A stretch of DNA of 64,000 bases from Pilatotrama ljubarskyi (Eukaryota > Basidiomycota > Agaricomycetes > Polyporales > Polyporaceae). Below are positions 31,401 through 41,692 of this stretch, piece by piece. Position numbers and translations under genes: made by a program. Where the stretch lies: assembly GCA_022385805.1 (NCBI GenBank), contig MU277676.1, positions 481,780 through 545,779 of the forward strand. Direction: 5' to 3'. Below the pieces are notes generated by a model. It did not search any database. It saw nothing but the letters and a program-made list of their open reading frames with translations, and was not told where the DNA came from. Each line of letters opens with the position of its first letter. Position 1 is the stretch's first letter.

Positions 31401-33747
31401 GGGCCTGCTGCATCGCGAAGATGCCGTTCCCGTTGCTGGGCCCAGCGCCCGAGGACGACTCGGTCTTCTCGATCTTGCCGCTGTTCAGGCTCGCGCCACT
31501 CTCCCGACTCACGCTCGAGTCGGTGTTGTACCGTCGCTCGCGCGCGCTGACGCTGTTCGTCCGCGAGCGCCGTCCACCGCTCGACCCCGTACGGGTGAAC
31601 GTGTTCTTCATCCAGGTGCTGATCGAGCCGCCTTCCCCGCCACGCTTCGGTGTCGACTCCGCTCTTGACTCGTCCCAGTCGGTGTTATAGTCGACCGTAG
31701 ACGGGGAGCGGTCTAGCTGGTGTGGTGCAGCCACGGAGAGCCGCATAGGGTACGTCGGAGGAGAAGGCTGCGCATCGGTCCGCGCGGGTTCCGGACCAGC
31801 TGCTGCAGACGAGGCAGTAGGGGAGGCGGGAGAGGGAGGGATGTTTGCGGGAGTCATTTCCGGCGAGGTTTCGACGTCCACAATAAGAGGCTGGGGGACG
31901 CTCGGCCGCTCGGACTCTGGTATGTACTCCTGAGACGACCTCTGGTCTGCACCGTCCGCGTACGGCTCTTCACCGGCGCCCTGGTCGACAAGCTCTTCCT
32001 CGTGCTCTTCGTCGTCCTCGTCGTCCTCGTCGTCGACAAGGGGGCGTTCTTGAACTAGAGCGAAATCAGCATCTGTCTCCGCTCGGATGTGACTGAACTT
32101 GCCTAGCTCAGCGACCCAGCTGATTTCGCTGCCCCGCTCAAAGTTCGTCGCATTGGCGAGCCGGCTGCGGCTCCGCTGCTCCTGGTACAATACCTGTTCG
32201 CCCTCATCCTCCGGAAACACGTTCTCCTTCAGCGGCGTCTGGAACGGACTCGCAGGGAACAAGTCGTGCCTAAAGCTCGGGTTGTTGGACATGAACATCG
32301 GCACCGCCACAGCGGAAGCCGGACCCGAGTCCGTGGACGCATTCGACGGCGCGTCCGACGTGTGAGGCAGACGGAGGCCTGCAAGACGATGATTGCGCGC
32401 CGGGGTGGTGGGGAGGTTCGGTGGACGCGACGACGTCGCGCCCTCTGGGGCGTCATCTTCGTCCTCTATGACCGGTCCTCGGTGGCCCATCGGCGTCTCG
32501 TAGTTGTACGGGGCATCTCCGTTGGGCTTCAAGCGTGGCGACGGCCGCTCCGCGTCGCTGCTCTGGAAGCGACTCGCAGATGAGGGGGATCGTGGAGGCT
32601 CGGGGGTGCCGCGGAACAGTGCTGGAAGGGGAGACTGCGGAGGAGGCGGGAGCGGTGTGTTCCTGGCTGATGTCGAGAGCACCTCTCTTTCTTCCCGATC
32701 ATCGACGACGGTCGAGGCGCGCGACGAGCTCCTACGCGACCGTCTCCGCCGTTTCTTCGCGGTAACGACTGGCGGAGGGACCTCCTCGCCACCGCTCGTC
32801 TGGTCACCCTCAGCCTGATTGATGCGTGGGCCGAGTCGGTTGAGGAGCATGCGTCGCGCGGCCATCCGCTCCCCTCCTGCGACAGTGTTGTTGCGCACGA
32901 GCTTCGCCCCGCCTTGTGAAGGGGTAGGTGACTGGGACATGAAAGTGAGGTCGACGGGCTCGCCTGTGAGCTTCGACATAGCCATCGCCCGGGCGGCCCC
33001 AGCGCTATTTGACCTGAACAGGCCAGCCCCGACGCCCTTCTGGATCTCATCTAATGACGGAAGAGGTGTTGAGGGGGTCGTCCCGGGGTAGAGAAGCGGT
33101 GCGACTGGGGAGAGGGGGGAGCGGAGGAAGTGCGATGCGGGGAAGGCGGCGAGGTGGGAGGGAATGGGAGATACCAGTGGCGGGGAAGGTGGCGGGTCCT
33201 CTCCGGGGGCGGAGGTGTAGTATTCGTCGGCGGAGGACTCGTTGGTATGGCTGGCGGAGCCGGGCTGGGCATATTGTCTGGCGGAAGCCTTGCCTTTGAG
33301 GTCTCTGGAACCCCTCGAGCGCGTCCGCGACCTGGAGCGCCGTTTGGAGCGTGTGGGCGTATCACCTGCGGCGGCGGGAGTCTTGGCTCTGTCCTCGAAC
33401 GCTGCGTCGCCGCCGGGGTTCGCTTCCTGCTCCTCGCTGTCCGCCGGTGTACCTGCGCCCTGGCCCGTGCCCCCCTGCAAGTCTCCTCCACCGGGGTCGA
33501 GCTCGCCTTGTGAGCGAGGGACAGGCTCGAGGTGTTCCTCGTCTGCGTATCCGTTCGGCTGATCCTCCTGGTGGTCGTGTTCCTCCTGTTCGCCCTTCCT
33601 CTCCTCGCTGTTGGAGCGCTCGCCCTCGCTGACGGCTTCGACGTGCATGGGGGGCCTCCTGCCGTCCTTCATCCTCGGGAGGGAGGCGGCGCGTTTGAGC
33701 TTTGCGACGGCGGTCGCGCGCTGCTCTGCGGCAGAGGATGGGTCCAT
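28435..33747 (-). CDS. Sec7/PH-domain protein, Arf guanine-nucleotide exchange factor-like
   Basis: A single uninterrupted ORF of 1770 residues, unusual among these intron-rich neighbours. Residues 1 to about 1150 are disordered and rich in Ser, Pro and Glu, with an acidic DEDDEDDEEHEEE run. From about 1164 a PH-like segment reads RKLVLSSPVLQVANANTVKD and RFLFLFTDMLIIAKHIL. The Sec7 domain spans about 1265-1450 (DSFGLTGLRIDKALRVFLQ, SPLEYLLDSFASRWYEAN, AIVQLNDVLHGG, RDFLEAFRRFD). A second PH domain spans about 1495-1602 and ends RHQWTVSLKRQID. Sec7 proteins load Arf GTPases with GTP at membranes. The loop that normally carries the glutamic finger (LPGE) reads IPPKAAAGHS, so exchange activity is uncertain. 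The order is PH-Sec7-PH rather than the Sec7-PH of EFA6/IQSEC proteins. Confidence 0.82.
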   Translation of the reverse strand: MDPSSAAEQRATAVAKLKRAASLPRMKDGRRPPMHVEAVSEGERSNSEERKGEQEEHDHQEDQPNGYADEEHLEPVPRSQGELDPGGGDLQGGTGQGAGTPADSEEQEANPGGDAAFEDRAKTPAAAGDTPTRSKRRSRSRTRSRGSRDLKGKASARQYAQPGSASHTNESSADEYYTSAPGEDPPPSPPLVSPIPSHLAAFPASHFLRSPLSPVAPLLYPGTTPSTPLPSLDEIQKGVGAGLFRSNSAGAARAMAMSKLTGEPVDLTFMSQSPTPSQGGAKLVRNNTVAGGERMAARRMLLNRLGPRINQAEGDQTSGGEEVPPPVVTAKKRRRRSRRSSSRASTVVDDREEREVLSTSARNTPLPPPPQSPLPALFRGTPEPPRSPSSASRFQSSDAERPSPRLKPNGDAPYNYETPMGHRGPVIEDEDDAPEGATSSRPPNLPTTPARNHRLAGLRLPHTSDAPSNASTDSGPASAVAVPMFMSNNPSFRHDLFPASPFQTPLKENVFPEDEGEQVLYQEQRSRSRLANATNFERGSEISWVAELGKFSHIRAETDADFALVQERPLVDDEDDEDDEEHEEELVDQGAGEEPYADGADQRSSQEYIPESERPSVPQPLIVDVETSPEMTPANIPPSPASPTASSAAAGPEPARTDAQPSPPTYPMRLSVAAPHQLDRSPSTVDYNTDWDESRAESTPKRGGEGGSISTWMKNTFTRTGSSGGRRSRTNSVSARERRYNTDSSVSRESGASLNSGKIEKTESSSGAGPSNGNGIFAMQQAQAPLPVMQSTSSSTSMLSLAPQSAPPGGVSPVPPASSADLLKYADSKLFPFPALIQLEEQRNRARAMTPSASSPDMLSPVNGLPVDMMPSSSSSSGATTKFADGGRERKLSHQASDSRLWSKFSQPLASAPSTSSHPDYFNIQPQVISPTASGSGSVGKLPTTRDGVKKWLNRFKSQSSAPSTPSTQQPQQADPRTRVAQKPSLTDLLMQRENSELSTQSWDSTVSDKSRTPTNVTSAQRIGPPQPPPKEPTQQSPEPPSEREMAHSPRIGARPDADTSAGTSGAASPPYVLSDHSSPGFWSPPEPTSSTTPDPQSSLDDFPTRSTSESFSSTMSSSQHSPDPSPPAHEPSPGVSTGERIMERLEEVLGRGSKSSLWPSAIDDPPRKLVLSSPVLQVANANTVKDRFLFLFTDMLIIAKHILQEHETLLDATKPNPTDRKFVIKSVVQLKDLRLSGDRDDGRAKTAVTLNPSRHPVIQTFVQQFTKDPDQAISNLMGKAGPRDDVALGQLLFRTLDVDRARLGEFLARRSSKVALKAYVDSFGLTGLRIDKALRVFLQSIHIPPKAAAGHSSPLEYLLDSFASRWYEANAANVAYDKDLAIRLVRAIVQLNDVLHGGIAQEPGVTGYPKRNVTSRDFLEAFRRFDSRGLASDDLLDKIYASVRRERLVQARHPSSVASQPDIVINIKRPLPPRLTYRMQSEPIILRIPQPDPNLTIQLYGQDLVFDPPVLNFAKSAEVSFRVTGTQLGNKTIIMWRSGPNAIAYSGLPLSSPVVVERSFMRNTFQIAFVNHTGLKRRYMFSVDDPLIRHQWTVSLKRQIDIATAASQTQAHSSGLLINPAAEALAFKVLQETLISPEDGGSSYVPPYPSAVDQALARLTGASRSRSGSVSSSFGGAGPQRRSRPDGPPAHARSKSRSQLYRRHGPGKMETELDDEDERGTGTESSPPLHGRIWSMRDLETVCRQNSSIPLVLAYLQSDQAHTPNGTAS

Positions 33748-34338
33748 GCTGGGTCGGGGTGAGGTGCTGAATGGGGATCGAATGCACCTCGGAGTCTGTA
33801 AGAAGGCGGTGGGTTACGATGTGCGTGGCAGGGTGGATTCGCGGGCGAACCTTGGGTAGATTAGCTTGCCCGGGAGCTGGGCAGATGGTCGGGGTCAGCG
33901 TGCACGTGGACGGTGGGCTCGTCGCGCACAGAGAAGAGGGGAAACATACCGAGCAAGACATAAAGACGGAGAGAGAAGAAATGGGTGGTGGTGGTCGAGA
34001 ACAAGGGTCGAGGACAACGTCGAGCGGGGAAGCGGTGACGGGCGCCAATGCGAGGGAGGGACTGTGACTGTCGACGTGCAAAGTCAAAAAAGGCGAAAAG
34101 TCGGTCTCTCAAGCCTCGTGTCATCCGCGAGCTCAGTCTTTCTCTGCTTGGACTTGCCCACGACCAGTCCTCTCTCGACTTGTCTCGGCTATGTCCTGCT
34201 TCGCTCTCTCTGTGCTCTTCTCCAGGACGCGTCTGATCCATACACCCCTTTCTCGTATCGCACCGGCCCACATGTGAGCGGTGTATAGAACGCTGCGTAT
34301 TAGAGTCCATCTCTACAATAGTACTTTTAGCTCTACAT
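33748..34338. other. Upstream region of the Sec7 gene and 3' flank of MIA40
   Basis: About 590 bp. Pyrimidine-rich tracts on the minus strand at about 33950-34250 may be a long 5' UTR. No coding feature was recognised. Confidence 0.4.
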
Positions 34339-35231
34339 TCATGCTGAGGACGGCGTCGACGTCCGGGGCTTGCTCTTCTGGTCGGCGGGGGCAGCAGAGT
34401 CCGCCTGAGGAGAAGGAGACCCCGCCTGGGTCGGAATCTCCGCCGTCTCCGAGCTCGGGACAGCATCCGAGGGCGGGACGTCCTCGTCCTCGTCGTCGTT
34501 CATGATATCTACGCGCGCACCCATCAGTCACCGCTATTCGAACCCACGAGCCATAGCACTGCTCACCCTCGCCATACACGTCCGGGTGCTGCCTGAAGCA
34601 CTCCTGCATCGCCTTGAACTTCTCCACGCAGTCGATGCCCTTCGGCTCCGCCTCCGAGAACACAAAGCACGAGAACGCCTCCCTAAACTCCATCCCGCAC
34701 GGCCCGTGCGCCATCCCGCCCAAGCACGGGCAGTCCCAGTTGATCTCGCCCGTCTCGGGGTTGAACGCGCCCCCGCCCCCGCCCCCGCCGCTCTCGCCCT
34801 CTTCGGCGTCGGCGGTCGGAGGTGTGGGCGAGGCTTCGCCTTCAGCCGGGGGAGGGTCCGCGGGGGATGGGCGGGGCGTCTTGGGTATTGAGGGCTCGTG
34901 CTTGTCGGCGGTGGAGGGCGAGTGTGAGATGGCCTCCGGGGAAGCGGAGGACTTGGGGGTCAGAGGGACTTGCTTGGACGCTGCGTACATGTCCCTCGTA
35001 AGGACGTGCCATGGGCATAAGTGACTGACACTCACGTGAAGAGGGAGAGTCCAGCGCTATCCTCTCGCCGTACCAGGAGCTCCCGACAAAGTACGACGCG
35101 GCCACGGCAGAGGCCCCGAGTACAGCCCGCACCCGTGCAGGACGCGCAGATGCAGCTTGACGCGCCGACGTGTGCACGGAGCGTCGGAAAGAGGCGTTCG
35201 CAAGTGTCCTGAACATCGTGGAGCCAAGCAA
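34339..35231 (-). CDS. MIA40: MIA40 oxidoreductase of the mitochondrial intermembrane space
   Basis: Mia40 (Tim40/CHCHD4) oxidises cysteine-rich proteins imported into the intermembrane space, handing electrons to Erv1. Exon 1 ([20 protein letters not shown] preceded by MLGST) is a presequence followed by a membrane anchor ([18 protein letters not shown]). Exon 2 is Pro/Ser-rich and Gly-rich, then carries the redox CPC motif ([17 protein letters not shown]) and the twin CX9C pairs ([14 protein letters not shown] and [13 protein letters not shown]). A short acidic exon 3 begins [15 protein letters not shown] and ends at 34339. Introns have GTGAGT and GTGAGC donors, and all joins keep frame. 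The membrane-anchored form is the fungal type. Confidence 0.94.
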
Positions 35232-35576
35232 GCAGAGGGCGTCGCGGAGAGAGAGAAGGAACGTCGAGCGTCGAACGAGACACCGCCGGGGACGCGGTCA
35301 ATAGTCAGCACAGACTAGGCGCTCATACACGTCGGGAAATTTCGCTGACGCAGGCGATTCGGCTTCTCAGGTCCGGACTCGGCAGCGCGTGGGAACCCGA
35401 CGCATTACCACGTTTGGGAATAGGGCGGGGTAGTACGCGCGCCGCGGCGACTCAACGACCAACCAAGCGGCTCCGAATGGCTACACCCGAACATACAGCG
35501 TAAGTAGTCCTCCTGTAACACCGCCAAATACACCTTGCGCTGTCGATACACTGCACTACCAGCACGTCCAGGCCGC
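35232..35576. other. Intergenic, 0.35 kb
   Basis: This is the promoter of MIA40 and the 3' flank of the MBL gene. No clear motif was recognised. Confidence 0.4.
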
Positions 35577-37022
35577 TCATTCCACCGTCGGCGTGTGCAT
35601 CATCCGCTCCGTCCCCGGCGTCCCCTCCACGATCACCTTATGGCCCACTCCCGCGGGCACGCACCCCTCGCCGAGCGCGTGCTCCAGCGCCACCTTAGCC
35701 GCGAAGCCTGTACAGTGCATCGGCAGCACGTACATCGGCGCAGGGCGCATCTGGTTCGCCAGGTAGTCCACCGTGGGCGGGATGCGGTCCGCGAGGTCTG
35801 CTCCTGCGAGGTGCAGACCGCCTACTATCTGCATGCGTGAGGCCGTCAGCACACCGTGCCAACGAGCGCTAGCGTACAGGAAGGGAAAACGTGCCATGTA
35901 GACGGGGCGAGAGAACTTCTCGACCGCGTCCTTGACGACGTTGACGATGCCGGCATGTGAGCACCTGCGTGAATGAACGGGTCAGCCGGGTTTCCAGGTA
36001 GACCAAAGCCTCACTCACGCTGAGAAGATGACGAGTCCTTTGCCTACGACGTCAACGACCGCATACCGCTCGTCCATGATATCCTGCGCGAGCGGTCAGA
36101 CACCAATCTCCCCAGCCGGCGAGTTACCACCCACCTCCTCCTTCACCCACTCCCCCTGCCCCTCCTTCTCGACCCACCGCACCCCGCTCGGCAAGCCCCC
36201 CTCAAAATGCGTCACCCGCGGTATCTCCCCGCTCACCCACACCGTCCCACCGGCGACGGTATGCCCCTCCGCATGCCTCTCCACAACCCCGCCCGCCTCC
36301 TCCACCTCCTCAAACCGCGGATCGTCCGCCAGCCTTCCGACGACCTTGCCCCCCGACGGCGCGACGCCCCGCGCGACCGGCCGGTCCGGGTGCAGGTCCG
36401 CGACGCACGGGGCAGCGTCCGGCGGGGCGTGCGTGCGGCGGTAGCGGAGGAAGGCGAGCATGCCGCCGCTGTGGTCGCAGTGCCAGTGCGAGAGGAGGAG
36501 GCGGGTGATGCGCTCGACGGGGAGCCTGAGCGCCTCGACGTTGCGGACGATCGAGCGCGAGTCGGGGCCGGTGTCGAAGAGCGTGTATTGCGGCTCGGAG
36601 CCTTCTGCTTCTGTTTGCTGCGGGCGGACGCGGAGTATGTGAGAGGTTATGGTGACGGGACGGACGAGGACGCCTCACGATGAGTGCCGAGAAACCGTGG
36701 GCTCCTGCAAGCCGTGGGTGAGTTCAGGAAGGCTGCTTACGTTCGTGTGCGTCGTTGAGACGTACCGCAGCAGTAGTTCTCGAGATCCAGGAATGGCACG
36801 CCGGTAAGAGGGTCCCGAGGCGTGTCGGGATGCGACAGGTGCTGAGGGACTTCATGTATGAAGCCCGGAGGCAACTTGCTCATCCTGCATCAGCGCGGTA
36901 GGTCAGGAAAGCACCTCGACCATGGCCATTGCGCATACGGCGAGGACGAACCATTCGATGCAGTTGTCCACGACGAAGGTGATGGTGAGCTTGTCCACAG
37001 CTTTGACGTTCGGTGGACTCAT
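35577..37022 (-). CDS. Metallo-beta-lactamase-fold hydrolase (DHPPP synthase-like)
   Basis: A member of the MBL superfamily group often annotated as 7,8-dihydropterin-6-methyl-4-aminobenzene-phosphate synthase-like; the true substrate in fungi is unknown. Exon 1 (start 37022) reads MSPPNVKAVDKLTITFVVDN. Then come MSKLPPGFIHEVPQHLSHPD and DPLTGVPFLDLENYCC, AHGFSALI, and the metal-binding exon with YTLFDTGPDSRSIVRNVEAL and the HxHxDH motif SHWHCDHSGG. A long loop follows. Later exons give DERYAVVDVVGKGLVIFSAC with SHAGIVNV (a metal-binding His), VIGGLHLAG and MYVLPMHCTGFAAKVALE (a further His). The stop is at 35577. Four or more introns are inferred and all keep frame. No signal peptide is evident, so it is probably cytosolic. 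Confidence 0.83.
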
Positions 37023-37721
37023 GGTCGCGATGCTGGCGTTATGTCCGTTGATGCTGAGATGGCCCTCTACTATAGGGCGTTTGTTGGGGAGCTCTGAGTT
37101 ATATGCCTTCAGGAAGCGCACCGTACGGGGTTACGACGCTGGGGGCTTCTTATCCGGAATTACTGCTGCAATTCGGAGTTGGCGCAGAGCTAGTAGGTGA
37201 TCTGCACGCGGAGGTATCACACAATGTCCGGCGGTATCATGAGTCTGGCGTATCACGGTGCGCACATGTGCTGTTTTACACAGCTGCTCACCTCAATCTC
37301 TTGCAGGAAACTAGCTATTAGTCGGCGATCGGGAATTGCAGCATGCAGCACTAGTACTACCGTGGCATGCAGGATACACTGCGAAGTCGAGTACAGACCT
37401 CTTCCCCATTACGTCACACTCGACCGGTCCGCTCATCCGTCCTACACCTTGTTCGAAAGTTCAAACGTGCCCCGCTGTCCATGGCAGGAAGGCTTGTTCG
37501 ATGATGCGCCTTACGAGGATCCAGCTTGCTAGACTAGTCGAGTGAACGCAGCCACCGTAGTACAACAATATTCTCGATAAGGTACCGGGTATGACAGGGT
37601 ATCGTTAGGGGGCAAGAGATAGAGGTGTTCATCATCAGCAGCGTCGTCGGCCGACTCCCAAACAAAAAAGTATTGAGGAGAACACAAGGCTCGGAGGGTG
37701 CGCCGGCGTCGAGGCCCAAGC
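37023..37721. other. Intergenic, 0.7 kb
   Basis: Short ORFs only. An in-frame upstream ATG for the MBL gene exists at 37121 but would add an unconserved leader. Confidence 0.4.
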
Positions 37722-38752
37722 TCAAGCGCCACCGTTGGCCGAAGCGGCGCCAGCGCCGACCAGGCCGGCGAGCTGGATGATGGCCAGATTGAGCTGCTCG
37801 ATGTTGCCAGTGTCGAAGCTCGTGACGGTCGTCGTCGTGGCCGGCGCGCTGCTCGTCGTAGTGCTAGGCAGCGCCTTGCTGGAGGAGCTGGGCGGCGCGC
37901 TGCTCGTCGTGGCGTGCGAAGACGACGACGGGTGCGTGCTTGACGACGACTTGTGCGTGGAAGAGACCTCTGCGGCGACAAACGTCTTCGAGGTGGTCGG
38001 GTCTGCATGCGACGTGGACGAAGGCGGAGGCGGAGGCGGGGAGCTCGTCGTCTTGTGGTGGGTAGTGGTCGGAGGCGGGGCGGGCTTGCTTGTCGTCGTG
38101 GGGGCGCCGCTCCCGAAGTTCCAACTGCCATAGAGTACGCCAGCGTCGAGGCTTCCGCCCGCGAGGAACTTGAAGAGGCCGGGAGAGAGGTCGAGCGCGC
38201 CGTACGGGCACCCGGGGCACTGTTCGGGCGGGATATCAAGAGCGGTCCGCGTGGCTGATATGGTGAGGGCCTTACCTCGTCAGTGATCTTCGCGTTGGCC
38301 GTCCTGCCCTGATATTCGATGGTGATGGGTGCGTAGCAGTGTGAACCGCCGTCCCATTGCTGATCACACCTGGTCAGGACTAGTCTGGGGTATCGCATAT
38401 AGTGATTCGCTCACCGTCTGGGTCAACGCAACGATCTAGGGGGGGTCATCAGCCCAAACAAAGCCGCCGAGTTCACGGAGTCGGGACTCACAAAGTCATC
38501 GTCGCTGTCCCATGAGCCACAGGCGTTCTCGCCGCCGTTGATGTAATAGTAAGTGAAGCGGGAGCCCTCGAAGCGCTTCTGCAAGGCGGAAGTGGTGTTG
38601 TTCCTGGGCGAGAGGGCTGCCGCGTGACGCTTGTGCTGCTCGAGGGACGGTTTGTTGTGCGAGCCGGCGTGTGCGAATGCGGCGAGGGAGAAGGCGGCGA
38701 GGACGAGCAGCGAGCTGAGGCGGACACGAGAGACGAGCGCGAGGCGGAGCAT
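37722..38752 (-). CDS. Secreted RlpA-like (double-psi beta-barrel) protein with Ser/Thr-rich tail
   Basis: A secreted, wall-associated relative of expansin/barwin and RlpA-like proteins; these bind or loosen wall polysaccharides, but the activity here is unknown. The start at 38752 begins a signal peptide (MLRLALVSRVRLSSLLVLAA, then FSLAAFAHA). The barrel begins KRFEGSRFTYYYINGGENAC GS and continues WDSDDDF. A 21-nt exon (38415-38435) encodes IVALTQT, followed by QWDGGSHCYAPITIEYQG and the CPGCPYGALDLSPGLFKFLA block. The tail is very rich in Ser, Thr and Pro. It ends in a hydrophobic stretch (LNLAIIQLAGLVGAGAASA) ending NGGA, compatible with a GPI signal. Introns are short with GTGAGT/GTGAGC donors. 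Confidence 0.85.
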
Positions 38753-39838
38753 GGCGTGTAGAAGGAAAGAACGGAGAGTACTAAAGAGTGGACGACGGTG
38801 GCGGGCAAGAGCAAGACGAACGTTGAGGACGGTCGCAGGTATCACAACAACGTTAAATCCGTCTCCATGTCGCCCAACGCACACGCATGGAACGCCGACT
38901 GCGCCCGCTGCCACACACGGCCATGTTCGCCGCATCTCTCCCTTGATTACCAGTCTCTCGACTGTCCACGCTCCATAGCTTGGCTCTCCTCGACAGCTCT
39001 CATCCACAAATCGGCGTACCTCGTCTCTTTGCCAGCCTCGAGTGGAGTGCAGGCGGCGGCGCAACACAGCGAACGCCCGCCTGCTGTGGTCACCCATCAT
39101 GATCACGCCCCCATGTTGTTCTGAATCTCCGTGGCACAAATCTGCTCGCCTATCTATCGACATCACTGGACGCAGGGTCTGATGCTCGAAGTCGAGGCCG
39201 GGAAAGGCCAGCTTACGCCGCGATGGTCCCAACGCGCCGCTAGGGAGTGCATGACAGAACCATCCGCAATGCCTGGCTCGACGAAACGAGCGCTGCAGCT
39301 CAACGACCGCGATACCCCGCTGCGCACAGTGTTCGCCGAAGACGGACCCGGACACCTGCATTCTGACAGACAACAGAGAAGGAGCACCACACAGCTCAGC
39401 AATACGCTTCCTGGAAGCTGTTCAGAACTAGCTAGGGTCATACAGCATCTGAGGCGCGCGCATCTCTACATTGCGGATGCATGCCAGTCGATGCAGTACC
39501 CCGTCAGTACACGAACAAACTAATCCTCAACCTTATGTCAACGGGACCTGCCGCGCCGCGAGCAGACCACGACGCACCCATGGCCATCCGCATCCACAAA
39601 ACGCGCTCGAGCGAACACAAAACCCAGATAAATACCCTGTCTAGATCCGCGGTCGGCTATAATACAACCCTCGTGCCAACAAACATATATGTCATTGAAC
39701 CCGATCCGACTACGCAATGTACAGCAGCTGCTGAGACGTGAGTCCGCGACGAACGTGGCAGGCGAAAAAACACGAGCGGGAGCGGGAGCAGCACAGCAAA
39801 CCGAATCATCGAGAGCGAGAGCGAGAGCGAAGGAAAGA
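38753..39838. other. Intergenic, 1.1 kb
   Basis: Short ORFs only, none with a recognisable domain. It should contain the promoter of the RlpA-like gene. Confidence 0.4.
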
Positions 39839-41156
39839 TCAGGCGGCTTGCCTGCGGGAAGAAGGAAGGTCAGCGCAACATACGGCGTCAAGCGACTGGG
39901 CGGACTTACGCCATTCCACCATACCCCATAGCAGCCCCTGACTCTGCGAGCTTGCGCTGTCTGAAAGCCTGGAGAGACAAGAGGATGAGCAAGGGTCGCG
40001 CGATGGGTGCTGGACGCGACGCACCTTGCGGTACTTGGTACGCTCATAGGTAACGAGACCAACAACGATAAGAGCAATGACGGAGATACCCGCGAACACA
40101 CCCAGACCGATGGGCAGCACGGAGAGCTTCGTGCCGGGCAGCTGGAACGATGCGGCGGCACTCGACGTAGCAGTGTCAGCAGCAGACGTCGCCGTCGTGG
40201 GCGCATTGTCCGCCGCATTCCCGACAGGCGCAGTGGGAGACCCGGTAGCACTCGCGTCGCTCTCGGTCGCGACGGCTGATGCGTCAATCGTCGAGAATCC
40301 CTGCACGAGAACGCTCAGTCCACTTCCAGCCGATCTGCGGGTTCGTGAGAACTCACCCCAGGCGAGACAGCTTTTGCACCAGACGATGAGGAGGCGGTAG
40401 CTGTCGCGCTGGCCGCAGCGGAGTCGCTCGAAGCGGTCGCAGTAGCCGCAGCGGAGTCGGTCGCGCCAGTCGAGAGGGCCGAGCCTGGGACCTGGGACGA
40501 GCCCTAGAGACGAGGCGTGGTGAGACGGAGGGCCCCACGCGTGCGAACGGCAGCCAGAGATAACTCACGTTCACACCCACAGCCCCACCGGTCGCGGTCG
40601 CAGAGGCAGCCGCGTTGCTATCCGTAGCGGTCGCTGCGCGCGGGGATGAGCCTCGCAGGTGATTGTGACTAGGATGCGGGACGTACGTGACGCAGGGGCA
40701 TCGGTCTGCGAGGCAGAAGCGGCGCTGTCAGTGGAGGACGCGCCGGCGTCGGCTGAGCTTGAGGCGTTGGAGCCGTCTGAGCCGGAGGCGTTGTTTCCGC
40801 TGCTGGTCATTTGCACTGAGCAAGACTTCTCCTCGCGGACGAGGGGTTCTCCATTGTCTCCGGTGATCGGAGTGAGCTTGATCGTGCAGGTCTGAAGCAT
40901 GGGCCCAACGGCGCTGCAAACGCGTCGCTTTTTCAGCCTGTAGCCACACACGAGAACGCCGTGAAGTGGGGACTCACGTCTGGATCGTGTTCGTGGTCTG
41001 GATGGTAGTGGGCTGCGAGAGGTTCTCGTCGTCCCTTGCGAGGCGCAGACTGGTGTGGACGTTGCGGATCTCGCTGGCCAGCGGGGCGGCGTGGACGACC
41101 CCGAGGAAGAGGAGGAAGAGAGCGAGGGTAGCAGACATTGAGTAGTGTCCGAGCAT
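39839..41156 (-). CDS. Ser/Thr/Ala-rich single-pass plasma-membrane protein (Mid2/WSC-sensor-like layout)
   Basis: The start at 41156 gives a signal peptide (MLGHYSMSATLALFLLFLGV, then VHAAPLASE). Next come a short globular part (TCTIKLTPITGDNGEPLVRE) with a few cysteines and a long mucin-like region of Ser, Ala, Thr and Asp spread over four exons. The transmembrane helix is SVLPIGLGVFAGISVIALIV. The cytosolic tail begins YERTKYRK, and after an intron gives RKLAESGAAMGYGGM. A last splice (GTAAGT donor, GCTGAC branch) probably adds AQAA with the stop at 39839; without it the protein ends at 39906. The layout resembles fungal cell-wall stress sensors, but no sensor-specific domain is visible, so the role is inferred only from architecture. 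Confidence 0.72.
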
Positions 41157-41692
41157 GATGGTTACCGAGCGTAGACGGGCGTGTAAGAGCGCGAGTTGCG
41201 GATGCCTGCTCCGGTGAGGTCGAGTGCACGTACAACGGCGACGAGGTGGAAGAAAAGGAACGGAATGGCCCCCAGGGCAGACAGATGCGACGACCCGACG
41301 AGGATGGCGGGGGAAGAGGTGAAAGACGAACGCAGCCACCGAACCCGCCCCTTTGGCCAGAGTCCCACCCGTTTCGCGCTCAGACGACCCCCGTGTAAGC
41401 GGACCTTCACCACAAGTAAGCGGACTCTGAACCGGGACGCGGCACGAGCTGGGCCAGCAACGATCATCCGCTCGCTGTGGCAACGCGCTTTCCAGAGCAC
41501 CGCTCCCTCGACTCCGATCATCGACCTCGGCCTCCCCACGCGTATCCTGCTCAGCGCAGTCAGAACGGCCCACGCACGCACGCATTCTATACACGCTCTA
41601 CACCGAGGATCGCAACGAGCGGGAAACCACACCCTGTGCGCAGCAGCGCAGTTCTGGGACAAACAACCTCCCTTTGTACCCCATGCGCCGCA
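41157..41692. other. Intergenic, 0.54 kb
   Basis: A same-strand spacer holding the promoter of the Ser/Thr-rich protein and the 3' flank of the P5B ATPase. Nothing further was seen. Confidence 0.4.

Noticed and set aside
34530..34560. tRNA-like GGGTTCGAAT on the minus strand
   Set aside because: It lies inside a well-supported MIA40 intron and lacks paired stems.
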